From Microbacterium proteolyticum (GTDB lineage Bacteria; Actinomycetota; Actinomycetes; Actinomycetales; Microbacteriaceae), in NCBI RefSeq assembly GCF_029639405.1, contig NZ_CP121274.1, forward strand, positions 2,728,001-2,792,000: a stretch of 64,000 bases of DNA, in the 5' to 3' direction. The notes below the pieces were generated by a model. That model saw only the letters and a list, made by a program, of their open reading frames with translations, was not told the origin of the DNA and made no database searches. Each line of letters opens with the position of its first letter. The stretch's first letter is position 1. Of the stretch, positions 42,621 to 51,651 are shown piece after piece. The translations under genes and the position numbers were made by a program.

Positions 42621-43427
42621 ATGCCCGTGATCCCCCTCGACGCCGCCGACGATCCGCGCCTGGCCGACTACCGCGACCTCACCGACGTGTCCTTGCGGCG
42701 GGTCTCCGAGCCCGCGGGCGGCCTGTACATCGCGGAGTCCGCGAAGGTGCTGGATCGGGCGCTCCGCGCGGGACATCGTCCCCGCTCCGTTCTCGTGCAG
42801 GAGAAGTTCCTCGACGACGCGCTCGCCCTCGTCGGGGAGGACGCCGAGATCTACGTCGTGCCCGCCGAGGTCGCCGAACAGGTGACGGGATACGCCGTGC
42901 ACCGCGGGCTCCTGGCATCCATGCACCGGCCGGTCCTGGCATCCGTCGAGGAGGTCGTGAAGGACGCGCGGCTCGTCGTCGTACTCGAAGACATCGTCGA
43001 CCACACCAATATCGGAGCGGCGTTCCGTTCGGCAGCGGCCCTCGGGGCGGATGCCGTGCTCGTCACGCCCCGGTGCGCCGACCCGCTGTACCGGCGGAGC
43101 GTGCGGGTGAGCATGGGAACGGTGTTCCAGGTGCCGTGGACGCGGCTGCCGGAGTGGCCCCGGGCGAAGCCCCTGCTGCAGGAGGCAGGGCTGCACCTCG
43201 CCGCCCTCGCACTGTCGGAGGACGCGGTGACGCTCGACGCGTTCTCGGCTGCGGGGCACGAGCGCGTCGCCCTGCTGCTCGGGGCGGAGGGCGACGGGTT
43301 GAGCCGCGGGGCGCTCGCCGCCGCCGACACGGTCGTGACGATTCCGATGGCCGGGGGAGTGGACTCGCTCAACGTCGCGGCCGCGAGCGCGGTCGCGCTG
43401 TGGGAACTGGGTCGCGCGCTGCGCTGA
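42621..43427 (+). CDS. TrmH/SpoU-family RNA 2'-O-methyltransferase
   Basis: 268-residue SPOUT enzyme. N-terminal substrate-binding domain (about 1-105, with YIAESAKVLDRALRAG) and SPOUT domain with the three motifs: NIGAAFRSAAALGADAVLV, LLGAEGDGLS, and IPMAGGVDSLNVAAASAVALWE. It methylates a ribose in tRNA or 23S rRNA; which one is not evident. Such enzymes can confer resistance to ribosome-targeting compounds in producers, but nothing here supports that. Ends 2 bp from the converging SGNH gene. Confidence 0.93.
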   Translation: MPVIPLDAADDPRLADYRDLTDVSLRRVSEPAGGLYIAESAKVLDRALRAGHRPRSVLVQEKFLDDALALVGEDAEIYVVPAEVAEQVTGYAVHRGLLASMHRPVLASVEEVVKDARLVVVLEDIVDHTNIGAAFRSAAALGADAVLVTPRCADPLYRRSVRVSMGTVFQVPWTRLPEWPRAKPLLQEAGLHLAALALSEDAVTLDAFSAAGHERVALLLGAEGDGLSRGALAAADTVVTIPMAGGVDSLNVAAASAVALWELGRALR

Positions 43428-43429
43428 GT

Positions 43430-44287
43430 TCAGACCTGCGTCTCGCGGGAGGCGGCGGGGTCCCGGCCCGGGGCGAGGGTGATCACGGGCAGCGGCTCGG
43501 GGCGCTTGGGCAGGATGTGATCGCCCGACGACTCGTGGCGCAGGCGCCGCAGCACCCACGGCACGAGGTACGAGCGTGCCCAGACCAGGTCTTTCTCGCG
43601 CGCCGCGCGCCACGTCGTGGGCGTGAGCGCTTCGGGTTGCATGGGCTGGAGGTCGTTGGGGACGTTCAGGGCGCGCAGCACCATTCGTGCCACCTCGTGG
43701 TGGCCGAGCGTGTTGTAGTGCAGGCGGTCGTCGTCGAAGAAGCGCATGTCCTGGACCTCTTTCAGCCCCCACTGGTTCGCGACGATGCAGTCGTAGCGGT
43801 CGGCGATGGAGCGGATGTTCTCGTTGTAGATCGCGACCTTCCCCCGGATGCCGCGGAACACCGGCGTGAACTCGGTGTCGATCCCCGTGAAGACGACGAG
43901 CGTCGCGCCCCCGCTGCGCAGCCGCACGACGGCATCCTCGAACTGCTGCGAGACCGCGTCGGGGTCGGTGCCGGGGCGGATGACGTCGTTCCCGCCCGCC
44001 GAGAACGTGATGAGGTCGGGCTTGAGCGCGAGCGCGGGCTCGATCTGGTCCGAGACGATCTGGCCGATCAGCTTCCCCCGCACGGCGAGGTTGGCGTACG
44101 CGAAGTCGTCGACCTGGGAGGCCAGCACCTCGGCGACACGATCCGCCCAGCCGCGGTGCCCGCCGTCGGGCAGCGGGTCGCCGATCCCCTCGGTGAACGA
44201 ATCGCCGAGGGCGACGAAGCGGCGCCAGGGGTGCGGGCCGGGGTTGTCGAACGGAGACGGGGCGGGCGAGTGCGGATCGAGTGTCAT
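43430..44287 (-). CDS. SGNH/GDSL hydrolase
   Basis: 285 residues. Block I FVALGDSFTEGIGD (nucleophile Ser), block II LAVRG, block III AGGNDVIRP, block V DRLHYNTLGHHEVA (Asp and His), so all SGNH catalytic blocks are present. No signal peptide, hence cytoplasmic; likely a carbohydrate esterase or lipase-like enzyme. The last 60 residues, with WRAAREKDLVWARSYLVPWVLRRLR, are typical of an actinobacterial subgroup. ATG 44287 has GGAGG 5 nt upstream. Confidence 0.92.
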   Translation of the reverse strand: MTLDPHSPAPSPFDNPGPHPWRRFVALGDSFTEGIGDPLPDGGHRGWADRVAEVLASQVDDFAYANLAVRGKLIGQIVSDQIEPALALKPDLITFSAGGNDVIRPGTDPDAVSQQFEDAVVRLRSGGATLVVFTGIDTEFTPVFRGIRGKVAIYNENIRSIADRYDCIVANQWGLKEVQDMRFFDDDRLHYNTLGHHEVARMVLRALNVPNDLQPMQPEALTPTTWRAAREKDLVWARSYLVPWVLRRLRHESSGDHILPKRPEPLPVITLAPGRDPAASRETQV

Positions 44288-44400
44288 CGAAACCTCCGCT
44301 TCCAGGCTAACCCCGGGCTGCGACACGGCAAGGGGTGCTGCGGGGCCCCTCTCGGCGACGGTGCCGTGCGCTGCGCTGCGGTCTGCGCGCCCATCTGCGC

Positions 44401-44467
44401 CGATAAACGCGATCGGCGGCGAGAAACAGGACGACGGCGCGTTTCTCATCGCCGATCGCGTTTATCG
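44401..44467. repeat. Palindromic intergenic element, copy A
   Basis: 67 bp: arms 44401-44427 and 44441-44467 match at 25 of 27 positions over a 13-nt loop. Each arm starts CGATAAACGCGATC and ends GAGAAAC. It shares this arm design with copy B at 47711-47781. It lies between the divergent SGNH hydrolase and helicase genes. Confidence 0.85.
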
Positions 44468-44560
44468 CTGGTGGGGTGGCGGAACCCTCCCCAGGCCGCA
44501 ACCGCACCCCCACGGCTTCGCCTATCGTGGATGTTCGCGCTCGTGAGGGATGGAGGTTCG

Positions 44561-46441
44561 ATGCTGGAGGAACAGGCTCGCACCCCCGAGGCGTACGACC
44601 CGGCCGCGGATGCCGACGAGCACCACTTCGGAAGCTTCGCCGCCGAGCACCTCTCACCCTCTTTCCCGCAGCGCGCACCCTGGGGAACGGCCCAGCGCCT
44701 GCGCGCCTGGCAGGCCGAGGCCCTCGACCAGTACTTCGGCTCCGACGGGCCGGACGGCGTCGGCAAGGGCCCGCGCGATTTCCTGGCCGCCGCCACCCCG
44801 GGCGCCGGTAAGACGACGTTCGCGCTCCGCCTCGCCTCCGAGCTCATGCGCCGCCGCGTCGTCGACCGCATCGTCGTCGTGGCCCCCACCGAGCACCTCA
44901 AGACCCAGTGGGCCGAGGCGGGGGCGCGCGTCGGCATCCGCCTCGACCCGTACTTCTCCAACCGGCACGCCACCCCGTCGCGGCAGTACCACGGCGTCGC
45001 GGTCACCTACGCGCAGGTGGCCGTGAAGGCCGATGTGCACCAGCGCCTGACGATGGATGCCAGAACCCTGGTGATCCTCGACGAGGTGCACCACGGCGGA
45101 GACGCGCTCAGCTGGGGCGACGCGCTGCGCGAGGCCTACGGCCGCGCCACCCGGCGTCTGCTGCTGTCGGGGACGCCGTTCCGCAGCGACACCGCGCCCA
45201 TCCCGTTCGTGGAGTACCACCCCAACGACAAGGGCATCCGCCTCTCGCGCACCGACTACGCATACGGCTACCGGCGCGCGCTCGACGACGGGGTCGTGCG
45301 TCCCGTCTTCTTCCTCGTCTACGCCGGACAGATGCGCTGGCGCACCAAGGCCGGGGAGGAGATGGAGGCCCAGCTCGGGCAGGACAACACCAAGGACATC
45401 ACCTCGCAGGCCTGGCGCACCGCGCTCGACCCCAACGGCGATTGGATCCCCGCGGTCCTGCGCTCCGCAGACCGGCGCCTCACCGAGGTGCGCGAGACGG
45501 TCCCGGATGCCGGCGGCCTCGTCATCGCGACCGACCAGACCGCCGCGCGGGCCTACGCCATGATCCTCGAGGACATCAGCGGCGAGAAGGTCACCGTCGT
45601 CCTCTCCGACGAAGCCGAGGCCTCGGGCCGCATCGAGACGTTCTCGAAGGGCACGAGCCGCTGGATGGTCGCCGTGCGCATGGTGTCCGAGGGAGTGGAC
45701 GTCCCGCGCCTCGCCGTCGGCGTGTACGCCACGAGCGCCTCGACCCCGCTCTTCTTCGCCCAGGCCATCGGCCGCTTCGTCCGTGCCCGCCGACGCGGTG
45801 AGACCGCGAGCGTCTTCCTCCCCAACGTGCCGCAGCTCCTCGCGCTCGCCGGGGAGATGGAGGCCCAGCGCGACCACGCCCTCGACCGCGACAGCGACGC
45901 GGACGACCAGTGGAACGCCGAAGAAGACATGATGGATGCCGCCGAGCGCGAGGACAAAGCGTCCGACGCGCTCGAGCAGGAGTTCGAGTACCAGGCCCTC
46001 GGCTCGCTGGCCCACTTCGACCGCGTCCTGTTCGACGGGCAGGAGTTCGGTCAGCTCGCCGTCCCCGGCACGGTCGAGGAGGAGGAGTTCCTCGGCATCC
46101 CGGGGCTCCTCGAACCCGAACAGGTGCACGAGGTGCTCATGACGCGGGCGTCGCGCCAGTCGCGCCACCGTTCCTCGCGCGAGGCGAAGGAGAAGGCGAG
46201 CGGCCAGGAGCCGCCCAGCGTCGACGAGGGCGGGCTGCCCCAGCCCCTGCACCGCACGCTCAAGGAACAGCGGCAGCTCCTCAACAGCCTCGTCGGGCTC
46301 TACGCCCGGCAGACCGGCGAAGCGCACGGCCTCGTCCACGCCGAGCTCCGCCGCATCTGCGGCGGACCCGCCGTCTCGCACGCCACCGTCGCGCAGTTGC
46401 AGGCGCGCATCGAAGTGCTGCGCAAGCGCGTCCGGTCCTGA
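44561..46441 (+). CDS. Superfamily 2 DEAD/DEAH-box helicase
   Basis: 626 residues. RecA-like domain 1: motif I ATPGAGKTT near 79-87, motif Ia VVAPTEHLK, motif II DEVHH, motif III LSGTPF. Domain 2: MVSEGVDVPRL, then motif VI QAIGRFVRARR. The C-terminal 200 residues are acidic then basic and unlike RecQ or UvrB; similar proteins occur across actinobacteria with undefined roles in nucleic-acid metabolism. ATG 44561 follows GGAGG by 4 nt. The frame is open far upstream, but that stretch is the antisense of other genes. Confidence 0.92.
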   Translation: MLEEQARTPEAYDPAADADEHHFGSFAAEHLSPSFPQRAPWGTAQRLRAWQAEALDQYFGSDGPDGVGKGPRDFLAAATPGAGKTTFALRLASELMRRRVVDRIVVVAPTEHLKTQWAEAGARVGIRLDPYFSNRHATPSRQYHGVAVTYAQVAVKADVHQRLTMDARTLVILDEVHHGGDALSWGDALREAYGRATRRLLLSGTPFRSDTAPIPFVEYHPNDKGIRLSRTDYAYGYRRALDDGVVRPVFFLVYAGQMRWRTKAGEEMEAQLGQDNTKDITSQAWRTALDPNGDWIPAVLRSADRRLTEVRETVPDAGGLVIATDQTAARAYAMILEDISGEKVTVVLSDEAEASGRIETFSKGTSRWMVAVRMVSEGVDVPRLAVGVYATSASTPLFFAQAIGRFVRARRRGETASVFLPNVPQLLALAGEMEAQRDHALDRDSDADDQWNAEEDMMDAAEREDKASDALEQEFEYQALGSLAHFDRVLFDGQEFGQLAVPGTVEEEEFLGIPGLLEPEQVHEVLMTRASRQSRHRSSREAKEKASGQEPPSVDEGGLPQPLHRTLKEQRQLLNSLVGLYARQTGEAHGLVHAELRRICGGPAVSHATVAQLQARIEVLRKRVRS

Positions 46442-46457
46442 GAGCAGCGGATTCGCC

Positions 46458-46527
46458 GGGCCGAAATGCTGACGCCGAGCCGCCGGCATCCGCGTCTTTC
46501 CGGGCTTCGGAGGCCCGAAATGCTGTC
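46458..46527 (+). repeat. Paired direct repeats upstream of the VIT1/CCC1 gene
   Basis: GGGCCGAAATGCTGAC (46458-46473) and GGCCCGAAATGCTGTC (46512-46527) share an 11-bp exact core CCGAAATGCTG, 54 bp apart (about five helical turns), upstream of a metal transporter. Could be a regulator site. Confidence 0.5.
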
Positions 46528-46596
46528 AGTATCGGCCGACGCGCCCGGGGGAGGGGATCCCGCGGCCTAACGTGGGGGCCGACCTGAAGGAGAACC

Positions 46597-47676
46597 GTGA
46601 CGATCGCCGCCACACCCACCGCCCGCGACCGCCGCCGCTGGGCGCGCTATCTCGTCGACGAGCGTGCCGAGGCCCGCGTGTACCGCGACCTCGCGAGCCG
46701 CCGCACCGGCGAGGAGCGCGAGATCCTCCTCGCGCTCGCCGAGGCCGAGGGCCGCCACGAGCAGCACTGGATCGACCTGCTCGGCGACGCTCCCCACCGA
46801 CTTCCCCGGCCGGGCCTGGGCACCACGATGCTCGCCTGGATGGCCCGCCGTTTCGGCTCGATCTTCGTCCTCGCACTCGCCCAGAACGCCGAGGCGCGCT
46901 CGCCGTACGCCGACGAGCCGTACGCGACCGCGCAGATGGCCGCCGACGAGCAGGTGCATCACGAGGTCGTCCGCGGCCTCGCCGCGCGCGGCCGACGCCG
47001 CCTGTCCGGGACGTTCCGCGCCGCCGTGTTCGGCGCGAACGACGGCCTCGTGTCGAACCTCGCGCTCGTGATGGGTGTGGGGGCCACGGGCGTCGCCCCG
47101 AGCTTCGTGCTGTTCAGCGGCATCGCGGGCCTCCTCGCCGGCGCCCTGTCCATGGGCGCGGGCGAGTTCGTCTCGGTGCGCTCGCAGCGCGAGTTGCTCG
47201 AGGCCACCGAGGAGAACGACTACGCCGACGCGGCCCTGCCGCACCTCGACCTGGATGCCAACGAGCTCGCGCTCGTCTACCGCACCCGCGGAATGGATGC
47301 CGAGGAGGCCCTCGCCAAGGCGCGCGAGGTGGTCACCGCGGCCCAGGCCGGCACCGCCCCGGCCGCCGCAGCGCCCGGGGAGTCGTCGCACGAGGTCGTC
47401 GGCAGCGCGTGGGGCGCGGCGATCTCGAGCTTCCTGTTCTTCGCCTCCGGCGCGATCATCCCCGTGCTGCCGTGGATCTTCGGCATGAGCGGTGTCGGGG
47501 CGGTCGCCCTCGCACTCGGTCTCGTCGGGGTCGCCCTGCTGGGCACCGGCGCGATGGTGGGGCTGCTCTCGGGCGCCTCGCCGCTCAAGCGCGGTCTGCG
47601 CCAGCTCGCGATCGGTTTCGGCGCCGCCGCCGTGACGTACGTCCTGGGCCTGCTGTTCGGGGTGTCCGCGGCCTGA
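46597..47676 (+). CDS. VIT1/CCC1-family Fe/Mn transporter with ferritin-like N-terminus
   Basis: 359 residues. Residues about 10-135 form a ferritin-like four-helix domain with metal-ligand Glu/His (ERAEARVYRDLA, EGRHEQHW, DEQVHHEVVRG). The membrane VIT1 domain follows with AVFGANDGLVSNLALVMGVGATG and LAGALSMGAGEFVSVRSQ, five helices in all. It should export or sequester Fe2+ or Mn2+. GTG 46597 has AAGGAG 4 nt upstream. A pair of direct repeats upstream may bind a metal regulator. Flanked on either side (one gene away) by palindromic elements A and B. Confidence 0.93.
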   Translation: MTIAATPTARDRRRWARYLVDERAEARVYRDLASRRTGEEREILLALAEAEGRHEQHWIDLLGDAPHRLPRPGLGTTMLAWMARRFGSIFVLALAQNAEARSPYADEPYATAQMAADEQVHHEVVRGLAARGRRRLSGTFRAAVFGANDGLVSNLALVMGVGATGVAPSFVLFSGIAGLLAGALSMGAGEFVSVRSQRELLEATEENDYADAALPHLDLDANELALVYRTRGMDAEEALAKAREVVTAAQAGTAPAAAAPGESSHEVVGSAWGAAISSFLFFASGAIIPVLPWIFGMSGVGAVALALGLVGVALLGTGAMVGLLSGASPLKRGLRQLAIGFGAAAVTYVLGLLFGVSAA

Positions 47677-47710
47677 CGCCCTGGCATCCGCTCGCACCCG
47701 ACGTTCTGTC

Positions 47711-47781
47711 CGCCATAAACGCGATCCACGACGAGAAACGCGCAGACAACGCGTTTATGCGCGCGGATCGCGTTTATGACG
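47711..47781. repeat. Palindromic intergenic element, copy B
   Basis: 71 bp: arms 47711-47742 and 47750-47781 match at 26 of 32 positions over a 7-nt loop. Both outer ends read CATAAACGCGATCC. Same design as copy A. Lies between two converging genes; its last base begins a GGATGCC heptamer. Confidence 0.85.
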
Positions 47782-47890
47782 GATGCCGAGCGGCGCGGCG
47801 CCGACGGATCGTCCCGGCGGCCGCGGCCTCGCGCGGCACCCCGGGCGCCGCGACGGCCCGGGCGCCCCGGGGCATCTCGCGGCGCGACGC

Positions 47891-48934
47891 TCAGCCGCGG
47901 CTCGCGCTGACCCGCGCGGCCTCGCGCACCGCCGACAGGTTCTTCCGGCCCGCGCGCGAACCGGCGAGCTTCGCGGCGATGTGCTGCGCGACCGTCACCG
48001 GTTCGTAGAGGGCCGGGGACTCCCGCGTGGCGAAGTGGGGGAGCACCCCGACCACCGCGTCGGCGTTGCCGTCGTGGAAGAACGCCGCCGACCGGCGCCG
48101 CTCGATGGTGCCGTTGATCACGGGAGGCTTGACCCGGTGCAGCGTCGAGAGCCACTTGTCGTTCGTCAGCCGTGCCGCGACGTCGCCGATGTTCACCAGC
48201 AGCGCCCCCTCGGCCGGCATGACGTCGTTCCACGACCCGTCGAGCCCCAGCACCTGCAGCCCCGCGACGCGGTCGGCCCACAGCACCGTCACGAGTCCGA
48301 AGTCGGTGTGCTCGCCCATTCCGGTCAGCTCGGCGCCCAGCTCGATCGAGCCCGGTGGCAGCGCGTAGTTGTTCATCCGCAGCACGTCGATCGAGTGGTC
48401 GGTGAGAGCGTCGAAAGAGTCGTCGGGCACCCGGAGCGCCGCCGCGAAGACGCGCGTCAGCGTCTGGGCCACCCGCCGGGCCTCGTCGAAGTACGCCTCG
48501 ACCGCACCGCGGAACGCGGGGGTGGCGTCCGGCCACGTGTTCTCGGCGTAGTCCGCGGGGGTCGCCGTCGTGCCGGGATAGTCGCGCCAGGACGTGCCCA
48601 CGTTGAACGCCTCGAAGAAGTCGTTCATCCGCGTCACCGGGTCGATGCCGAGGCTGTAGCTCAGCGACTCGCTCTTGGGAGGCGTGTACCCGCGGTTCTC
48701 GGCGGCCGGGCGGACGTACTGCTTCTTGGCATCCAGGGGCAGGCCGAAGAAGTCGTCGAGCGCCTCTTCGAGATCGGAGATCACCCGGTCGGGTACGCCG
48801 TGCCCGACGATCTGCATGAACCCGACGGTGCGGCAGGCGTGATCGACGGCGGCGACGACGGCCGCGCGGGCCGCCTCGGGTCCTCGGCCGACCCAGGCGG
48901 AGATGTCGATGGTGGGAACGTGGAACCGGTACAT
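47891..48934 (-). CDS. 2-oxoglutarate/Fe(II) oxygenase, isopenicillin N synthase-like family
   Basis: 347 residues. N-terminal DIOX_N domain begins YRFHVPTIDISAWV and ends near NRGYTPPKSESLSYSLG. The catalytic jelly roll has the iron ligands in GEHTDFGLVT (His, Asp) and STLHRV (His), and the 2OG-binding Arg-x-Ser in RRSAAFFHDGN. These are family members acting on small molecules; the substrate here is unknown, and no biosynthetic cluster surrounds it. It stands alone between element B and the tRNA-Leu region. Confidence 0.93.
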   Translation of the reverse strand: MYRFHVPTIDISAWVGRGPEAARAAVVAAVDHACRTVGFMQIVGHGVPDRVISDLEEALDDFFGLPLDAKKQYVRPAAENRGYTPPKSESLSYSLGIDPVTRMNDFFEAFNVGTSWRDYPGTTATPADYAENTWPDATPAFRGAVEAYFDEARRVAQTLTRVFAAALRVPDDSFDALTDHSIDVLRMNNYALPPGSIELGAELTGMGEHTDFGLVTVLWADRVAGLQVLGLDGSWNDVMPAEGALLVNIGDVAARLTNDKWLSTLHRVKPPVINGTIERRRSAAFFHDGNADAVVGVLPHFATRESPALYEPVTVAQHIAAKLAGSRAGRKNLSAVREAARVSASRG

Positions 48935-49051
48935 GTGGCATCCATCCTTCCGGGATGCCTCGACGCTAAAGCCACGATGTCACGTGGGCGTTTCGTCGGT
49001 GTCACGGTTGCGCCGGGTCGGGGTTCGTCGCCCGCCCGCTCCTGCAGACAA

Positions 49052-49087
49052 CGAAGAAGGCCCCGGACGAATCCGGGGCCTTCTTCG
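49052..49087. terminator. Hairpin 1, terminator-like
   Basis: CGAAGAAGGCCCCGGA (49052-49067) pairs exactly with 49072-49087 over a 4-nt loop; A-rich and T-rich bases at its foot suit termination in either direction. Confidence 0.8.
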
Positions 49088-49089
49088 TT

Positions 49090-49269
49090 CTGTGCGCGAG
49101 GGGGGACTTTCCCCACCGCCCCTCCACGCGCCGCTGCGCGGCACGCGGAGCCTCCGGCGGCGTGGGCCCAACCCCGCACGGGTTCACAGCCCTCCCGCTC
49201 CCGCAGAAACGAGAAAGACCCCCGGGATGAACCCGGGGGTCTTTCTCATCTGTGCGCGAGGGGGGACTT
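49090..49269 (-). repeat. Duplicated tRNA-Leu 3' end with its terminator hairpin
   Basis: A 20-bp segment at 49250-49269, of which 49253-49269 is the last 17 nt of tRNA-Leu, recurs exactly at 49090-49109. Both copies are followed (on the minus strand) by a related hairpin and the sequence CTGC(A/G)GGAGCGGG-like flank, so about 75 bp are duplicated and partly diverged. Confidence 0.75.
49211..49247 (-). terminator. Terminator of tRNA-Leu
   Basis: GAGAAAGACCCCCGGG (49211-49226) pairs exactly with 49232-49247 over a 5-nt loop. On the minus strand it begins 5 nt after the tRNA discriminator base; the T-rich foot suits termination. Confidence 0.85.
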
Positions 49270-49337
49270 GAACCCCCACGCCCTATACGGGCACTAGCAC
49301 CTCAAGCTAGCGCGTCTACCTATTCCGCCACCCGCGC
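49253..49337 (-). tRNA. tRNA-Leu (anticodon GAG)
   Basis: 85 nt, with acceptor stem GCGCGGG paired to CTCGCGC, D-loop GGCGGAATAGGTAGACG, anticodon stem-loop CTAGC-TTGAGGT-GCTAG giving GAG, a long class II variable arm (TGCCCGTATAGGGCG) and T-arm GGGGGTTCAAGTCCCCC. Discriminator A73. CCA is not encoded. It reads CUC/CUU leucine codons; CTC is the main Leu codon in these genes besides CTG. Confidence 0.93.
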
Positions 49338-49463
49338 ATTGGGTGTTGGTCGCTTTCGCAACGAAGAACGACATTACCACGCCCGCGCCGTGCCCCCGAA
49401 CCGCGGCCGCAACCCGGGCGCGTCCCCCTCGTGGCGTGGACGGGGGAGGGCCCGGCATCCGGG

Positions 49464-49469
49464 TACCGT
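49464..49469 (+). promoter_or_regulatory. -10 box, leaderless promoter of the M20 peptidase
   Basis: TACCGT with a 7-nt gap to ATG 49477. Confidence 0.5.
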
Positions 49470-49476
49470 AGTGCCC

Positions 49477-50778
49477 ATGTCCGAGCACGATGCCGACCCG
49501 CCCGAGGTCGCCCGCGTGGCCGCCGACCTGATCCGCTTCGACACCACCAACTTCGGCGGCGGACGGTCGCGCGGCGAGCGCGAGGCCGCCGAGTACGCCG
49601 GCGCGTACCTCGAAGACCTCGGTCTCGACGTCGACTACTACGAGCCGATCGCGCGCCGCACGAACCTCTCGACGCGCGTGCCCGGCCGCAACCGCGACAA
49701 GCCGGCGCTGATCCTGCACGGCCACCTCGACGTCGTCCCCGCCGTCGCCGAGGACTGGAGCGTCGACCCTTTCGCGGGCGAGATCCGCGACGGCATCCTG
49801 TGGGGCCGCGGGGCGGTCGACATGAAGGACATGGATGCCATGATCCTCTCCGCCGTGGCCGACGTGCTGCGCGCGGGGGAGCAGCCCGAACGCGACATCA
49901 TCGTGACGTTCTTCGCCGACGAGGAGAACGGCGGCGTCGAGGGTTCGGCCCTGGTGGTCCGCGACCGCCCCGAGTGGTTCGCGGGTGCCACCGAGGCGAT
50001 CAGTGAGGTCGGCGGATACTCGATCACGGTCGACGATCGGCGCGCGTACCTGCTGCAGGTGGGCGAGAAGGCCCTGCTGTGGATCAAGCTCGTCGCGCGG
50101 GGCCGCGCCGGTCACGGCAGCGCCCTGCACCCCGACAACGCCGTGACCGCGGTCGCGGAGGCCGTCGCCGCCCTCGGCCGGACGCGATGGCCCGTCCGCC
50201 TGACGGACACCACGACGCAGCTCCTCGCGGGCCTCGCCGAGCTCACCGGCGATGACGCGGGCGACCCCGATCTCCTCGCGCAGCGCGCGGGCGCGGCATC
50301 GGGGTTCCTCCGCTCGACGCTTCGGACCACGACGAACCCCACGGGACTCACCGCGGGGTACAAGCACAACGTCATCCCCGACCGTGCCGAAGCCCTCATC
50401 GACGTGCGGGTGCTGCCCGGTACCGAGGAGGCGGCGCTTGCCGACATCCGCCGCATCGTCGGCCCCGACATCGAGGTCGAGATCGTCCACCAGGACATCG
50501 GACTGGAGGTGCCGTTCGCCGGCGACCTCGTGGATGCCATGGTGGGCCAGCTGGCCCGCCACGACCCCGGCGTCCCGGTGATCCCGTACCTCATGGGCGG
50601 CGGCACCGACAACAAGGCCCTGGCCTCCCTCGGAATCTCCGGTTACGGGTTCGCGCCGTTGCGACTCCCGTCCGATCTCGACTTCACCGGGATGTTCCAC
50701 GGTGTGGATGAGCGCGTCCCCGTCGACGCGCTCGAGTTCGGTCGTCGAGTTCTCGCCGACCTCATCCGGACGTACTGA
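49477..50778 (+). CDS. M20-family metallopeptidase
   Basis: 433 residues. Two-zinc exopeptidase or deacylase: metal ligands in [18 protein letters not shown] and ADEENGG (catalytic Glu-Glu), and the last His in [14 protein letters not shown] region; the dimerisation lid domain is at about 195-330 with [18 protein letters not shown]. Similar to dipeptidase/ArgE/DapE-like enzymes; substrate not determined. Leaderless by promoter position. uppP follows after 8 bp and may be cotranscribed. Confidence 0.92.
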   Translation: MSEHDADPPEVARVAADLIRFDTTNFGGGRSRGEREAAEYAGAYLEDLGLDVDYYEPIARRTNLSTRVPGRNRDKPALILHGHLDVVPAVAEDWSVDPFAGEIRDGILWGRGAVDMKDMDAMILSAVADVLRAGEQPERDIIVTFFADEENGGVEGSALVVRDRPEWFAGATEAISEVGGYSITVDDRRAYLLQVGEKALLWIKLVARGRAGHGSALHPDNAVTAVAEAVAALGRTRWPVRLTDTTTQLLAGLAELTGDDAGDPDLLAQRAGAASGFLRSTLRTTTNPTGLTAGYKHNVIPDRAEALIDVRVLPGTEEAALADIRRIVGPDIEVEIVHQDIGLEVPFAGDLVDAMVGQLARHDPGVPVIPYLMGGGTDNKALASLGISGYGFAPLRLPSDLDFTGMFHGVDERVPVDALEFGRRVLADLIRTY

Positions 50779-50786
50779 AGGAACGC

Positions 50787-51638
50787 ATGCAGAACATCTT
50801 CGAGGTCATCATCCTCGGGCTCGTGCAGGGCCTGACCGAGTTCCTCCCCATCTCCTCCAGTGCGCACATCCGCATCGTGGGGGAGTTCCTGCCGTCGCAG
50901 ACCGACCCGGGGGCGACGTTCACCGCGATCACGCAGCTCGGGACCGAGCTGGCGGTGCTGATCTACTTCCGCAAGAAGATCGGCCGGGTCATCTCCCGCT
51001 GGTTCGGGTCGCTCACCGGCCGGGTGCCGCGCAACGACCCCGACGCCCGCATGGGGTGGCTGATCATCATCGGCACGATCCCGATCGGGGTGGCCGGGTT
51101 CCTCCTGCAGAGCCTCATCCGCGACAACTTCCGCAGCCTCTGGATCACCGCGGTCGTGCTCATCGTCTTCGGCATCCTGCTCGGTCTCGCCGACCACTAC
51201 GGCAAGCGTCGACGCGATCTCGACGACCTGACCTACCCGCACGGCCTCGCCTACGGGTTCGCGCAGGCCCTCGCCCTCGTGCCGGGCGTGTCCCGGTCGG
51301 GCGCGACGACCACGCTCGGCCGTGCCCTCGGGTACAAGCGCACCGCCGTCGCGGAGTACTCGTTCCTCCTCGCCGTCCCCGCGGTGTTCGTCAGCGGGCT
51401 GTACGAGCTCTATAAGAGCTTCGACGAGGGGACCGGGCCGTACAACCTCGGCGAGACCGCCCTGGCCACGGTGATCGCGTTCGTGGTGGGCTTCCTCGTG
51501 ATCGCCTTCCTGATGCAGTACCTCAAGAAGGGCAGCTTCCTGCCGTTCGTGATCTACCGCATCGTCCTCGGCGTCGTGGTCATCGTGCTGCTCCTCACCG
51601 GAGTCGTGCCGGCCGAGTCGACCATCATCTCCGGCTGA
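50787..51638 (+). CDS. uppP: Undecaprenyl-diphosphatase
   Basis: Recycles undecaprenyl diphosphate for peptidoglycan and other wall polymers (BacA type). 283 residues, eight membrane segments. Diagnostic motifs: [17 protein letters not shown] near residues 15-31, and [17 protein letters not shown] near 168-184, which hold the catalytic Glu, Ser and Arg. ATG with AAGGAA 5-6 nt upstream. A strong terminator follows. Confidence 0.96.
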   Translation: MQNIFEVIILGLVQGLTEFLPISSSAHIRIVGEFLPSQTDPGATFTAITQLGTELAVLIYFRKKIGRVISRWFGSLTGRVPRNDPDARMGWLIIIGTIPIGVAGFLLQSLIRDNFRSLWITAVVLIVFGILLGLADHYGKRRRDLDDLTYPHGLAYGFAQALALVPGVSRSGATTTLGRALGYKRTAVAEYSFLLAVPAVFVSGLYELYKSFDEGTGPYNLGETALATVIAFVVGFLVIAFLMQYLKKGSFLPFVIYRIVLGVVVIVLLLTGVVPAESTIISG

Positions 51639-51651
51639 CCCCGCACGCAGC

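Larger units (their letters stand above)
48935..49252. other. 318-bp intergenic stretch with duplicated hairpins and tRNA fragment
   Basis: Holds an inverted pair of GGCATCC heptamers (48938-48960), two related hairpins and a 20-bp copy of the tRNA-Leu 3' end. I see no protein gene in it: open frames here are short and their sequence is explained by the repeats. Confidence 0.7.

Noticed and set aside
41906..46441. 1511-codon plus-strand frame ending with the helicase
   Set aside because: Only the part from 44561 is helicase; the rest is antisense to the sirtuin and SGNH genes. Not a fusion.
44401..47781. CRISPR array or composite transposon formed by the two palindromes
   Set aside because: Only two copies 3.3 kb apart, palindromic rather than terminal inverted repeats, no transposase, no spacers, no target-site duplications seen.
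47891..48934. Isopenicillin N synthase and a beta-lactam cluster
   Set aside because: The fold is shared by many 2OG oxygenases; it has the 2OG-binding Arg-x-Ser and no NRPS or other pathway genes nearby.
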